From: Cellvibrio fontiphilus_A
Lineage (GTDB): Bacteria > Pseudomonadota > Gammaproteobacteria > Pseudomonadales > Cellvibrionaceae
NCBI RefSeq assembly: GCF_042646205.1
Contig: NZ_JBHRTF010000002.1
Coordinates: 744,001-808,000, forward strand
Reading direction: 5' to 3'
DNA: 64,000 nucleotides
Shown: in pieces, positions 25,892 to 35,300 of the stretch
Numbering within the stretch: position 1 is the first letter of the stretch
Layout of the letters: every line of letters starts with the position of its first letter
Program-made: the position numbers and the translations under genes
The notes under the pieces: model-generated
What the model was told of the DNA's origin: nothing
The model's database searches: none
The model's input: the letters and a program-made list of their open reading frames with translations, nothing else

Positions 25892-26322
25892 TGATGAATA
25901 AATTAAAACGTGGGGCTTGGCTGAGCATAGTCTTGTGGCTCTGTGCATGTAGCAGCGCGCCGCAAGGGAATTCACTTTACCAAGCCCTGGGTGAGCAGGC
26001 AGGCATTACCAAAATTACCCATCAGATGATTGTTAATTTCGCCCAGGACGAACGCATCAAGGCGCGTTTTAAAGGGGTGAATATGCAAAAATTTAAAGCC
26101 GGTTTTGCCTTGTATGTGTGTGCACAAGTAGGTGGGCCTTGTGAATATCAGGGCGATTCCATGCAAATTATTCACGCCGGTTATAACTACACCAACACCG
26201 AGTTTAATGCAGTGGTGGATAATTTAATTTTAGCCATGGAGCAGTGTGGTATTCCGGTTGCGGTACAAAACCAACTGCTCGCCAAATTGGCGCCGAGCTA
26301 TAAAGATGTGGTTTATCTGTAG
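25891..26322 (+). CDS. group 1 truncated haemoglobin, predicted lipoprotein
   Basis: A 143-residue haem protein of the trHbN family, which bind O2 or NO. The signature GGPCEYQGDS followed by MQIIHAG gives the proximal histidine at residue 95. The upstream helix blocks (ITKITHQMIVNFAQDERIKA) are normal. The N-terminus has a lipobox (WLCAC, Cys20), so it is exported and membrane-anchored, unlike most truncated globins, which are cytosolic. GGAG lies 6 bases before the ATG, and the start overlaps the preceding stop. It ends a five-gene c-di-GMP operon, suggesting gas or redox sensing in the periplasm. Confidence 0.86.
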   Translation: MMNKLKRGAWLSIVLWLCACSSAPQGNSLYQALGEQAGITKITHQMIVNFAQDERIKARFKGVNMQKFKAGFALYVCAQVGGPCEYQGDSMQIIHAGYNYTNTEFNAVVDNLILAMEQCGIPVAVQNQLLAKLAPSYKDVVYL

Positions 26323-26362
26323 CAGTCAGTAGCCAGTAATTAGCAGTCAGTAATTAATTAAT
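26321..26362. repeat. short direct repeat between convergent genes
   Basis: AGCAGTCAGTA occurs twice with a 21-bp period, followed by an AATTAATTAAT tract, in the 47-bp gap between the globin gene and the convergent binding-protein gene. No terminator-like stem is evident. Confidence 0.55.
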
Positions 26363-26369
26363 AGTTTTT

Positions 26370-27260
26370 TTAGTAGTTATTTAGCCACTGGTGGTTGGCT
26401 TTGGGGTAGCTGCCATTGGCATCGGGGTTTTCTAATTGAATTAACCGGCGCTTGGCTAATGCCAGGCGCGCCAGGCGTGCGCCAAAATGTTTGCGAAATA
26501 ATTCATCCATTGCACCCGATTTATCCAAAGCATCCAAACCAATTTGCACACGCTCTGCAAGTTCGGGGGTTGTCGGGCTCACGCAAAAATAAACAGGTAG
26601 CGGCATATACAGCAATAAATTTTTTTCTATCACCAGATTCTCTGCCGGTTTACCGTCCAATTGATAATTATCTTCCACTTCAATAATGCTTAAAGGCACA
26701 AAGCTGTAGCGCTGGCCGGCAAGCATTTTCAACAGATTGGTCATGGTGTGCGCTTCGATAAGCGTAAATTGATTATGGGCGTAAACATGCCCTTCCCAGC
26801 CGCGCCCGAAACCCATAGGTAATTTAGCCAGCGTTTCCAACGAATTAACCTGATCAAATTTTTCCTGATTATTTTTATGGATAAGCAGTACGCGATAACC
26901 CATGGCTCCCTTGAGTATGGGGCGTTCTATACACACCAATTTAGTGCGCGGGCCAAGGCCTGCAGGAAAGCCGACCAGGCGATCAATATTCAATTTTTCT
27001 CCGGCGATTAAGAGTTCGTGTTTGCGTTCAGAGCTGAGGTCTTCCTGCGCAAAATGAATTTGGTAATCGCCGTGACTCGCGCGTGTTAATGCCAGCGCCG
27101 CATCGATAAGGTCCAGATAATATTGTTCGCTGACCTGCTCGTTATTGCCGATGTATTTGACTTGCAATAGGCCTTGCCGGGGAGCCTTAGCCGCTACCGT
27201 GCCCGCCACCCACAGCAGGATGAACAATACAATCTGGTAAGTGCAGAAAGATGTGCGCAT
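26370..27260 (-). CDS. periplasmic solute-binding-like protein (family 3 type)
   Basis: A 296-residue exported protein with a signal peptide (YQIVLFILLWVAGTVAAKA). The fold hints are those of amino-acid-type binding proteins: an early YYLDLIDAALALTRA helix, a middle LPMGFGRGWEGHVYAHN block, and a late helix (GLDALDKSGAMDELFRKHFG) typical of the SBP_bac_3 C-terminus. No transport genes are adjacent. It lies downstream of a chemoreceptor on the same strand, so it may present a ligand to that receptor. The start is uncertain: an in-frame ATG at 27362 would add 34 residues without improving the signal peptide. Confidence 0.72.
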   Translation of the reverse strand: MRTSFCTYQIVLFILLWVAGTVAAKAPRQGLLQVKYIGNNEQVSEQYYLDLIDAALALTRASHGDYQIHFAQEDLSSERKHELLIAGEKLNIDRLVGFPAGLGPRTKLVCIERPILKGAMGYRVLLIHKNNQEKFDQVNSLETLAKLPMGFGRGWEGHVYAHNQFTLIEAHTMTNLLKMLAGQRYSFVPLSIIEVEDNYQLDGKPAENLVIEKNLLLYMPLPVYFCVSPTTPELAERVQIGLDALDKSGAMDELFRKHFGARLARLALAKRRLIQLENPDANGSYPKANHQWLNNY

Positions 27261-27345
27261 GCAGCGGTTGCCATTCAGTGGTGTTAAAAGCAAAAGTGTT
27301 AAAGCGGTGGTGTTAAAACAGCTTAGCACCAGGCCGGCACTTTGC

Positions 27346-29352
27346 TTAGGCCGGCAAAACAAAACTGCCTGTCACACGCTCCTGACGCTGGGCCATCTGC
27401 TGCAGCGCGCTGCTTGATGTTTCCAGCTCCACCGCTTCACGTTGCACGCTATCGGCTATGTCGGACATGCTGACAACGCCGGTGGCTAATTCGGTGGCAA
27501 CGTGACTCTGTTCACTGACGGCTTGCGCTATGGCCGCGGTCATATCTTTGATGCGATCAAGCCCCGCGGCTATGCCTTGCAGTGCATCGCTCGCCATGTC
27601 CGATTGCTCCACGCAGGAACCGGCAACGGTTTTGTTGCGCAGCATAATATCGGTGGCTTTTACGGCGCTGGCTTGCAGGTTGGCAATCATCTCGGTGATC
27701 TCAGCGGTGGATGCCTGGGTTTGGGTGGCGAGGGTGCGCACCTCATCGGCGACTACAGCAAAACCACGGCCTTGCTCACCGGCGCGGGCTGCTTCTATCG
27801 CCGCATTGAGTGCGAGCAAATTGGTCTGCGCTGCTATGCCATTAATGACCGATACAATCGAGCCTATGCCATCGGAATTTTTACGCAGGCTTTCAATCAC
27901 AGTGGCTGCCACATTCAGTTCGTCATTGAGCGTGCCAATTAATTCTTTATTGCGATTTACCACTTGCTGGCCGGATTTGGTGGAGGAATAAATACTAAAC
28001 ACCACATTATTGGTATCGCGTGCATTAGTGGCGACCTCGCGCGCTGTTTGCTCCATTTCAGTCACCGCTGAAGCCAGTGTTTCTGCTTGCGCTTTTTGGT
28101 GATCAATCTGGCGGCGCGAATTGGAACTGATGCGGCTGGTGCCATCGGCCATTTGCAACAAGCTCGCGGTTTGTTGTTTAAGGTCGCGGATGATGCGTGT
28201 CAGGTTGCCAGTGAGTTTATCCAGCGATGCGGAAATTTCACCAAATTCCCCGGAGGATGATTTTTCATGATTATCGCGCAAATCATTTTGTGCGAGGGAG
28301 TCCAGCCGCTGCACCAATTGTTTGATGGGCTTGCGCACGCCCGACACCACTTTGGCAGCAACTGCAACACCCACCAACAGCGATACAAAAAATACTGTCC
28401 AGATAGTTGTGCCACCACTGGACAGTGCCGCTTTGGTGTGACTGCTGGAATTGTCCGAGAGCGATTTTAAATGTTGGTTTAACGCTTCCAGTTTTCCCAT
28501 ACTCACGGCTAACTGTTGCACCAGTTCGTCCAACAGCCGACGGCTTTCTGCTTCCGAGCGCAAGAGTTGTTGTTGCTGGAGTAACACACCGTCTTCAGCG
28601 GTGATATGTTTTTTAAGAATGTTAGTGACCTTTTGCAAAGGCTCGGCAACAGCGGGAAAACGCTTGCTAATAACCTGCACTTTGCGCGCAATATTTTGCC
28701 AAAAATAACCCAGCTCATTGGCGGTGGCAGCGAGCTGGCTTGGCTCGCGAATGGAGGGCACTTTTGCCAGCAGTGCCGATGCTTCATGTGCATCCTGCTC
28801 AACGGACGTTAATAACCAATTTACCGCCATATCGGCATCGGCCATATTAAAACGAATGTCTTTCATTTCAGCGCTGAAATATTGCCATTTATCTTCAAAT
28901 TGTTTTAACGCGGCAAATTCGCTCTCCCTGGTGCGCAGCAATTGTTCATGGGCGCGCAGGTGAGCTTCAGCGCGCGCAAAGGTCAGGCTGGTGGTTTCAT
29001 CCAGGGCGCCGAGCAGATCATCAACGTCGGGAAAATCGCTGGCGTATTCTTGTGCATCCTTAAATTCGCGTGCGTAACCTGCGCGGTATTCATTAAAGGT
29101 TGTTTGCAGTTTTTTCAGGTTGCGAATTTCCTGTTCGGCCGCGTGCTGGCTAACCGCTTGGGCTGCCCCTTGTAAATTTTGGGTTATCAACGCACTGGAC
29201 TGTAATAAAGGTGTGACCAAACCGGAGGATAAATCGATATTACCCGATAGCTGCCGCTGACTTTTTACACTGAACGCGGCAACCAGTAATTGCAGCACCA
29301 GCAAAATCGCAAAACCAAAAATAACCTGCGCAACAATAGAAATATTTTTCAT
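27346..29352 (-). CDS. methyl-accepting chemotaxis protein
   Basis: A 668-residue transmembrane chemoreceptor. TM1 covers residues about 8-26. The periplasmic ligand domain is unusually large (about 280 residues, mostly helical). TM2 lies near residue 325 (IWTVFFVSLLVGVAVAAKVV), followed by HAMP (GVRKPIKQLVQRLDSLAQND). The signalling hairpin carries the invariant tip INGIAAQTNLLALNAAIEAA. No C-terminal CheR-binding pentapeptide is present. It lies 11 bp after the sugar-binding protein gene, which suggests that the receptor senses that loaded binding protein. Cytoplasmic che genes are elsewhere. Confidence 0.94.
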   Translation of the reverse strand: MKNISIVAQVIFGFAILLVLQLLVAAFSVKSQRQLSGNIDLSSGLVTPLLQSSALITQNLQGAAQAVSQHAAEQEIRNLKKLQTTFNEYRAGYAREFKDAQEYASDFPDVDDLLGALDETTSLTFARAEAHLRAHEQLLRTRESEFAALKQFEDKWQYFSAEMKDIRFNMADADMAVNWLLTSVEQDAHEASALLAKVPSIREPSQLAATANELGYFWQNIARKVQVISKRFPAVAEPLQKVTNILKKHITAEDGVLLQQQQLLRSEAESRRLLDELVQQLAVSMGKLEALNQHLKSLSDNSSSHTKAALSSGGTTIWTVFFVSLLVGVAVAAKVVSGVRKPIKQLVQRLDSLAQNDLRDNHEKSSSGEFGEISASLDKLTGNLTRIIRDLKQQTASLLQMADGTSRISSNSRRQIDHQKAQAETLASAVTEMEQTAREVATNARDTNNVVFSIYSSTKSGQQVVNRNKELIGTLNDELNVAATVIESLRKNSDGIGSIVSVINGIAAQTNLLALNAAIEAARAGEQGRGFAVVADEVRTLATQTQASTAEITEMIANLQASAVKATDIMLRNKTVAGSCVEQSDMASDALQGIAAGLDRIKDMTAAIAQAVSEQSHVATELATGVVSMSDIADSVQREAVELETSSSALQQMAQRQERVTGSFVLPA

Positions 29353-29363
29353 AACCAGGACTC

Positions 29364-30635
29364 CTAGTGATTAAAATTTTCTTTGGCTTGGCGCCAGCGT
29401 TTATTCCAGTACTGCATGCTGCCTTCAAAATCCGGGCTTATTAAAATATTGCGAATATAATTTCCGCTCATGAAATCCATGCCGGCTTTATTCGCCATAC
29501 GAATAAAATCATTGCTCTCCGGCGCGGCCTGAATGATTTCTGGTTTATAGGCCATGTACTCGGTTAATTGCGGCATGGTGGCGCTGCGCGATTTATCGGT
29601 GGGGATAAAACCGGCTACGTCGGCAAAATTGGATTTGCTAATAATAAAATCGATCCAGGCTTTGGCCGCTGCCGGATGTTTGCTGTAGCGACTTACTGCC
29701 ATGCCCCAATCAAAATTTAAAATCGCCTTGGGCGTTGCTGCGGCATCAAAAGGGAAGGGAATAAAACCAATGTCTGCACTGGGCATACCGGATTCAATTA
29801 ATTGCGGGATGACCCAATTGCCCAGAAAAAAGAAGGCGGTTTTGTTGCTAATAAACTCGCGTTTGGACAGCTCCCAATTATTTAAAATGAAATCACTTTC
29901 ACTGTAGCCTTTGGTAAATAAATCGTGCGCTATCTTGAGTGATTGGTAATAGGGTTTGCCCGGGTTGAAGGGCTGGCTGTCATCAATCATTTTTGCAAAG
30001 TAGTTGCCATCTTTTGCCAGCGCCATGACGGCTTTGTCCCACTGTTGCAAGGGCCAGGCGGCGCCTATGTTCATGGCGATTGGGGTTATGCCCGCCGCGT
30101 TGAGTTGGTCGGCCTGTGCCATCAACTCACTGAGTGTGGTGGGCGGCTGTTTGATGCCGGCGGTTTGCAATACGCGTTTGTTATACACCAGCCCTTCGGC
30201 AATAACGCCCTGGGTGTAGGCGTAGTGTTTGCCCTCGTAAGCCCAGTTGTCGGCAAAATAAATTTTATTGTCCAGCTGCAAATCGTTAAGCGGCACAAAA
30301 TATTTTGGATAAGTTTGTTTGGGCATGTCGCGCGGCACCAGCATCACATCGCCGTAGTTGCGCGCTTCAAAACGTTTGGGCATGGCGGCTTCGTAATCGG
30401 CAATCGCCTCCACCCGCACGCGCACTTCCGGGTACTGGGCCTGAAATTCGCGCACCCAGCGCGCATAGTTGCCGTTATTGGCAAGATCCACACGGTTGGA
30501 ATAAAAAACTATGTCGCCGTTAACGGCGGCTTGCGCCATGTTGGCGGTGAAGGCAATGGATACAACACCAAGGGCGATGCTAAACATGGAGGCCAAGCGG
30601 CTGAGCCACAGGTCAATGCGGGTAAAACGAGCCAT
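29364..30635 (-). CDS. extracellular solute-binding protein, family 1 (sugar type)
   Basis: A 423-residue periplasmic binding protein of the maltose/oligosaccharide family (SBP_bac_1). The signal peptide ends at ANMAQAAVNG. Family blocks include NNGNYARWVREFQAQYPEV, AYTQGVIAEGLVYNKRVLQ, TTLSELMAQADQLNAAGI and ILNFDWGMAVSRYSKHPAAA. No ABC permease or ATPase gene accompanies it, and the chemoreceptor gene starts 11 bp after its stop, so sensing seems likelier than transport. It belongs to the TonB receptor/halogenase run on the minus strand. I chose the ATG (MARFTRI) that gives a compact N-terminus. Confidence 0.88.
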   Translation of the reverse strand: MARFTRIDLWLSRLASMFSIALGVVSIAFTANMAQAAVNGDIVFYSNRVDLANNGNYARWVREFQAQYPEVRVRVEAIADYEAAMPKRFEARNYGDVMLVPRDMPKQTYPKYFVPLNDLQLDNKIYFADNWAYEGKHYAYTQGVIAEGLVYNKRVLQTAGIKQPPTTLSELMAQADQLNAAGITPIAMNIGAAWPLQQWDKAVMALAKDGNYFAKMIDDSQPFNPGKPYYQSLKIAHDLFTKGYSESDFILNNWELSKREFISNKTAFFFLGNWVIPQLIESGMPSADIGFIPFPFDAAATPKAILNFDWGMAVSRYSKHPAAAKAWIDFIISKSNFADVAGFIPTDKSRSATMPQLTEYMAYKPEIIQAAPESNDFIRMANKAGMDFMSGNYIRNILISPDFEGSMQYWNKRWRQAKENFNH

Positions 30636-30734
30636 AACCGAATCTCGCAAACAGATGATTATTATTTTGATCAGGTTGCCCCGGCACTCTGGCGGCAATC
30701 CTTATCGCTGCATGGCGCTTCAGCGGCGCTGCTG

Positions 30735-32267
30735 CTATGGGTTGTCCAGATAAATGCCGCTCGGCTGCTCCTGCATCAGGCCGCTGCGCATTAAAAATTG
30801 TTGATGGCTAGTGACCTCGCCACTGATGCGGCCAATGGCATTGCGCATTTGCGCCAGCTCTTCCACCACCAAATCCCGGTTAAACATCATGACTTTGGGG
30901 TGTTGATAGTGAGGCAACTGCTGAAACCCGGAGAACATGGATAGCCAGGACGTCATCTGGAAAAAATCGGCATCGCGGAAACGCAGGTTTGCCGTTTCGC
31001 GAAATTCCTGCAGTCGCTCGGCCAGTGTGGAAGGGATGCTGTTGTGCCGGCAGTCGTCCCAAAAGGCATCGCCCTCACGCTGGTTGAGGTGATAGTGGAG
31101 AATGATGAAGTCGCGCAGTTTTTCGGTCACGTCGCTCAGGGTGGCGTTGGCATAGTCGCTCAGGGCGCTGCAGTCACCGCGATGGGGGAAGTGATTAAAC
31201 AAACAGTTCAGCGCGGTCTGGATCATGTAAATACTGGTGGATTCCAGCGGCTCCAAAAACCCGCTGGCCAAACCAATAGCAAACACATTTTTGTTCCAGG
31301 TTTTGCGCCGCATACCGGTGTTAAAACGGATGACGCGCGGTGCCGCGAGCGGCTTGCCCTGCAGGTTTTGTTCGAGTTCAACCAGCGCTTGTTCATCACT
31401 TAAGTGTTGGCTGGAATACACGTAGCCATTGCCGTGGCGGTGTTGCAAAGGAATACGCCACTGCCAGCCGGCACTGGCCGCCAGCGCGCGGGTGTAGGGC
31501 GGCAGCTGTCCTTGATGGTCGCAGGGCAGGGCGAGGGCGCGATCACAGGGCAGCCATTGGTTCCAGTGTTCGTAACCGGTGTGTAACGCCTCTTCAATCA
31601 GCAGCCCGCGAAAACCTGAACAGTCGATAAAAAAATCGCCCTCAACGGCTGTGCCATCGTCCAGTACCAGCGCCGTAATCATTCCGCTCGTGGGGCATTG
31701 GCGGCAGTGACTGATAGTGGCGGGCACATGGCTTACGCCGCGTGCGGTCGCAAAGCCCTGTAAATACTGCGCGAATAAACCGGCGTCAAAATGGTAGGCG
31801 TAGTTAAAGCGGGCCAGCTCGCTGGCATCGTCTTTGGAAAGGGCAAATTTGTGCTGGCGCGCCAGTTGCGCGGCGAGCGAATAATCGTCAATCGGGCCGG
31901 CCTTGCCGGAGTGGCGTGCGTAAGCCCAGTAGTGGTGGAAGGGAACCTTGGCAATACTCACCCCGAATGGGGCAAAAGGGTGGAAGAAGGCCGCGCCGGG
32001 TTTGTGCCAACCATCAAAATCGATGCCCAGCTTAAAGGTCGCTTTGGTGGCCAGGATAAATTCCCGCTCGTTAATTCCCAAGTCATTCAGGAAGAGTTTC
32101 ATCGCGGGCACTGTGGCTTCACCCACACCGATAGTGCCGGTTTCCGGCGATTCAACCAGCGTAATCTTGAGTGGTGTATCGGCAAAACGTTTGGCAAAAA
32201 ACGCCGCCGCCATCCAGCCGGCGGTGCCTCCACCCACAATAACTAATGAGGAGATAGGTTCTTGCAT
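30735..32267 (-). CDS. tryptophan-halogenase-family flavoprotein
   Basis: A 510-residue FAD-dependent halogenase-like protein. It has the FAD-binding GGGTAGWMAAAFF (about residue 12), the lysine equivalent to the catalytic Lys79 of PrnA (TKATFKLG, Lys75), and the WxWxIP fingerprint (GWQWRIP, about 264). FLEPLESTSIYMIQTAL is another family block. No natural-product genes are nearby. In Xanthomonas, Caulobacter and Cellvibrio such genes commonly sit beside sugar-related TonB receptors, where their substrate is unknown. The gene follows the receptor across a 96-bp gap containing a strong hairpin. GAGGT precedes the chosen ATG. Confidence 0.9.
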   Translation of the reverse strand: MQEPISSLVIVGGGTAGWMAAAFFAKRFADTPLKITLVESPETGTIGVGEATVPAMKLFLNDLGINEREFILATKATFKLGIDFDGWHKPGAAFFHPFAPFGVSIAKVPFHHYWAYARHSGKAGPIDDYSLAAQLARQHKFALSKDDASELARFNYAYHFDAGLFAQYLQGFATARGVSHVPATISHCRQCPTSGMITALVLDDGTAVEGDFFIDCSGFRGLLIEEALHTGYEHWNQWLPCDRALALPCDHQGQLPPYTRALAASAGWQWRIPLQHRHGNGYVYSSQHLSDEQALVELEQNLQGKPLAAPRVIRFNTGMRRKTWNKNVFAIGLASGFLEPLESTSIYMIQTALNCLFNHFPHRGDCSALSDYANATLSDVTEKLRDFIILHYHLNQREGDAFWDDCRHNSIPSTLAERLQEFRETANLRFRDADFFQMTSWLSMFSGFQQLPHYQHPKVMMFNRDLVVEELAQMRNAIGRISGEVTSHQQFLMRSGLMQEQPSGIYLDNP

Positions 32268-32319
32268 TGGGACCTCGCCGTTCAAAAGACGCATCATTCG
32301 GGTCTTGTTAACCTGCATG

Positions 32320-32349
32320 GGTTGGGGGGCGGAAACCCGCTCCCCAACC
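32320..32349 (-). other. strong hairpin between receptor and halogenase genes
   Basis: GGTTGGGG, then a GC core, pairs with TCCCCAACC across an AAA-containing loop. There is no T run on the minus strand after it, so it is more likely an mRNA-stabilising or attenuating structure that lowers halogenase expression relative to the receptor than a terminator. Confidence 0.5.
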
Positions 32350-32363
32350 CCGGTAGTACAAGG

Positions 32364-35300
32364 TTAGAACTTGGCGTTCAGGCCCAGGGTAATGCGACGT
32401 TCAAAGGTGTAGTACTCGCTGCGGAAGTTTTCCCAACGTCTGTATTTGATGGAGTCCTCCTCCGTCAGGTTCTGCACATTCAGGTTGATGTTGAAGCTCT
32501 CGTTGATGTGGTAGGTGCTGCTCACATCCACATAGAGCGTTGAATCTTCCCAGGTGTCCAAACCGCCCACCAAACCTTCTTCACTGTTGCCTTGCAGTGG
32601 GTCCAGGGTCCAGTTGCTGAATTGGCCGTCGTATTTCTTGCCCAGGTAGTTAGCGGCAACGCGGAATTCAAAGCGGTCATCGTTGTACCAGAGCACCAGG
32701 TTGGATTGATCCTCGGCGGTAGAGTTGAACGGAATATCCGAGTTATCAAACTGCAGTTTTTGACCGTCTTTCTCGCTGGGCGAGTAGGTGTAGTTCCAGG
32801 TGATACCGGTGTTTGCGAGGAAGCCGGGCAGGAAGTCAAAGCTCTGCTGGTAGGACAACTCCACACCTTCTACCGAGGCGTCTTTGCCATTGATCAAGCG
32901 CTCCATAGTCGCGCCGTTACGCACCACACCATCGGAGTCCGCCAGCGGCGCTACCTTGGTTTCGGTGTCGGTGAAGCCGCCTATATCCATGTAGAAGAAG
33001 GTCAAACCGAGCAGCGCGCTGTCCGCCGGATACCACTCGGCACCCAGGTTGTACACATTTGCGCTCCAGGGCGCCAGATAGGGGTTGCCGCCCTCTTTCA
33101 CGCTGCCGATAGGCTGGTAGCGCGAGCCGTCCGGCAGTTCGATCTGGCTTTGATAGGTCACATCAGTGCCTTCACCGAAGTTGTTCAGCGGCTGCAGCGA
33201 GGTGCGCTCGTCGTAGGAGAAGCGGATCTTATAATCATCCTCGAATGACAGGGTAGCGTTCAGGCTGGGCAGGAAGTGGCTGTGGCTAACCACAGTGGTG
33301 ACATCGCCCAAATCCACAAAGTTGGTGTGGTTGACGTCGCGGCCGGAGATAACATCCGGGTCCATCTGCGCGGTATCAATCAGGTTCTTGGTGACGGTGA
33401 TGGTGTCAGTCACGCGGCGCACACCCAGGTTACCGGACAGGTTAATGCCGGGGCGCAGGTCATTGGAGAAGTTGGCCTGCACATAGAAGGATTCACGCGA
33501 TTCTTCGATGTGATAGGAGCGGTGCGGACGATCACGTTTCACATGGGTGGTGTCGTACAGCTCGTCCATAAACGCCACGTGATCGCCAACACGGCCCACG
33601 TCAATCATCGGGATGCTCACATCAAGCCCTTTCACACCGGCGCCAAAATTGGTCACGTTGCCGATATAAGGTGTCACATGGGCTTCATCCAGATTTACGC
33701 CGCGCACCGGTTCAAAGTTGATGCGTGGGTCAGTGGCCGGATTTTGGGTCGCACCGGTTTGGATGCGGTAATCCCAAATGGCGCCCTGCGGTGCAAAGTA
33801 GGGGGTGTAACCCGCTTCGTGGTACTTCACCAGCATCTCGTATTCCTGGCCATTGGCCGGGTTGTAAGCGGTCAGACCGGTGGGCATGAAGTAGTGGCTT
33901 TGGGTGCGGCTGGCTTCGCGGTCGGAGAAGCGCATGCCCACATCGAGCGAGGTAATACCTTCGTCGGCAAATTTGAAATTACCGTCAGCGCGCAGTACAT
34001 CCAGATTCACGCTTTGACGTTCACCTTCCAACCAGCTGGAGTGGAAGTACCAAGCCGCCGGGTCAGCCAGACGTGCGCTGAAGGCCGGGTCGAAGCCCAC
34101 GGTGACATCGCGCTTGTTGGCGTTGAAGGTGACCGGGTAGCGGTCGTCGATAAAACCGGGGTTAACCACACGGGTATCGCCGTTGGTGTTATACGCAATG
34201 CCATCCGCACCGCCGGGAGAATCGGCTTTTTGTGCCAGGATCAGGTTGCTGGTATTGCGCTTGGCTTTGGAGGTGACATAGCGCAGGCTGCCGGTAAAGG
34301 CGCCGCCGCCGTCGTATTTCAATTCCAAGCTGTTGTTGGCGGCAGAGGTGTCGCGGTAATCGGAGTTAACGCCGCCGCGCACACTGCCGTCCATCATTTT
34401 CTTCCAGCCAGTGGTGTAGAACTGGGCGTACATGTCCTCCTGGCCAACAGGGGTGATACCGTAAAGTTCGGTCAGGCGGTTGCGGTCGTAGTCTATGGCT
34501 TCTGCGCCCAGGTGCAGGTAGTTACCGGCCGCGACTTCATCCATCTTGTTGTAGAAGGAATCGAAGTTCAGCTCAAAGCTGTCATTCAGCTGGCTATTGA
34601 AGTTGTAGGCCAGACCTAAACGCTCGCGCTCGGTATCGTTTTTGTACAGGCGTGGGCCGTCCCAGTTGGACATGGTGAGGTAGCGGTCGGATTTATCGCC
34701 GTCGCCGTTGGCATCGCAGTTACAGCCCCAGCCTTCATCCTGCACCTCGTTACCGGCGCGGGTTTGCACGCTGTTGTCAGACACGGTTTGGTCGGCAAAG
34801 GAAAACGCCAGGGACATGGCGGTTTGGTCGTCCCAGTTAAAGCCCACCAGACCACTCACTTCGGGGTCGGTGGTTTTGGTGATGGAGCCTTCGCTGCCTT
34901 GCAGGCGCACCGAGCCGCTCAAGCCTTCATCCAAACTCAACGCACGGCGAGTCAGCAGGTCTACTGTGCCACCTATACCGCCCTCAAGGTGCTTGGCATT
35001 CATGGATTTGGCCACGTTAGAGCCAGAGATCAGCGCTGAAGGCACATCGCGGTAGTCGGCCTGGCTGTTGAGGATATTTTCAGCGGTCAGGAACAGCTCG
35101 CCATTCAAGGTGGTTAACACTTCGCGCGAGCCGCGAATACTGACCAGCGCGCCCTGACCGGCACTGCGCTGGATCTGGATACCAGTGACGCGCTGCAGCG
35201 AGTCGGCAATGGTGGAGTCGGGCAGTTTGCCAATGTCTTCGGAGGAGATGGAGTCAACAATTTCCGCTGAGTTGCGTTTGACATCAATCGCGCGTTCCTG

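Noticed and set aside
29943..30794. 283-codon frame opposite the sugar-binding protein gene
   Set aside because: Antisense shadow; the translation is His/Val-rich without family features, and it runs across the gap into the halogenase gene.
33276..34619. Long open frame (447 codons) on the plus strand inside the large TonB receptor gene
   Set aside because: It is antisense to a well-supported receptor, its translation is Val/Gly/His-rich with no domain, and such mirror frames are common in GC-rich genes.
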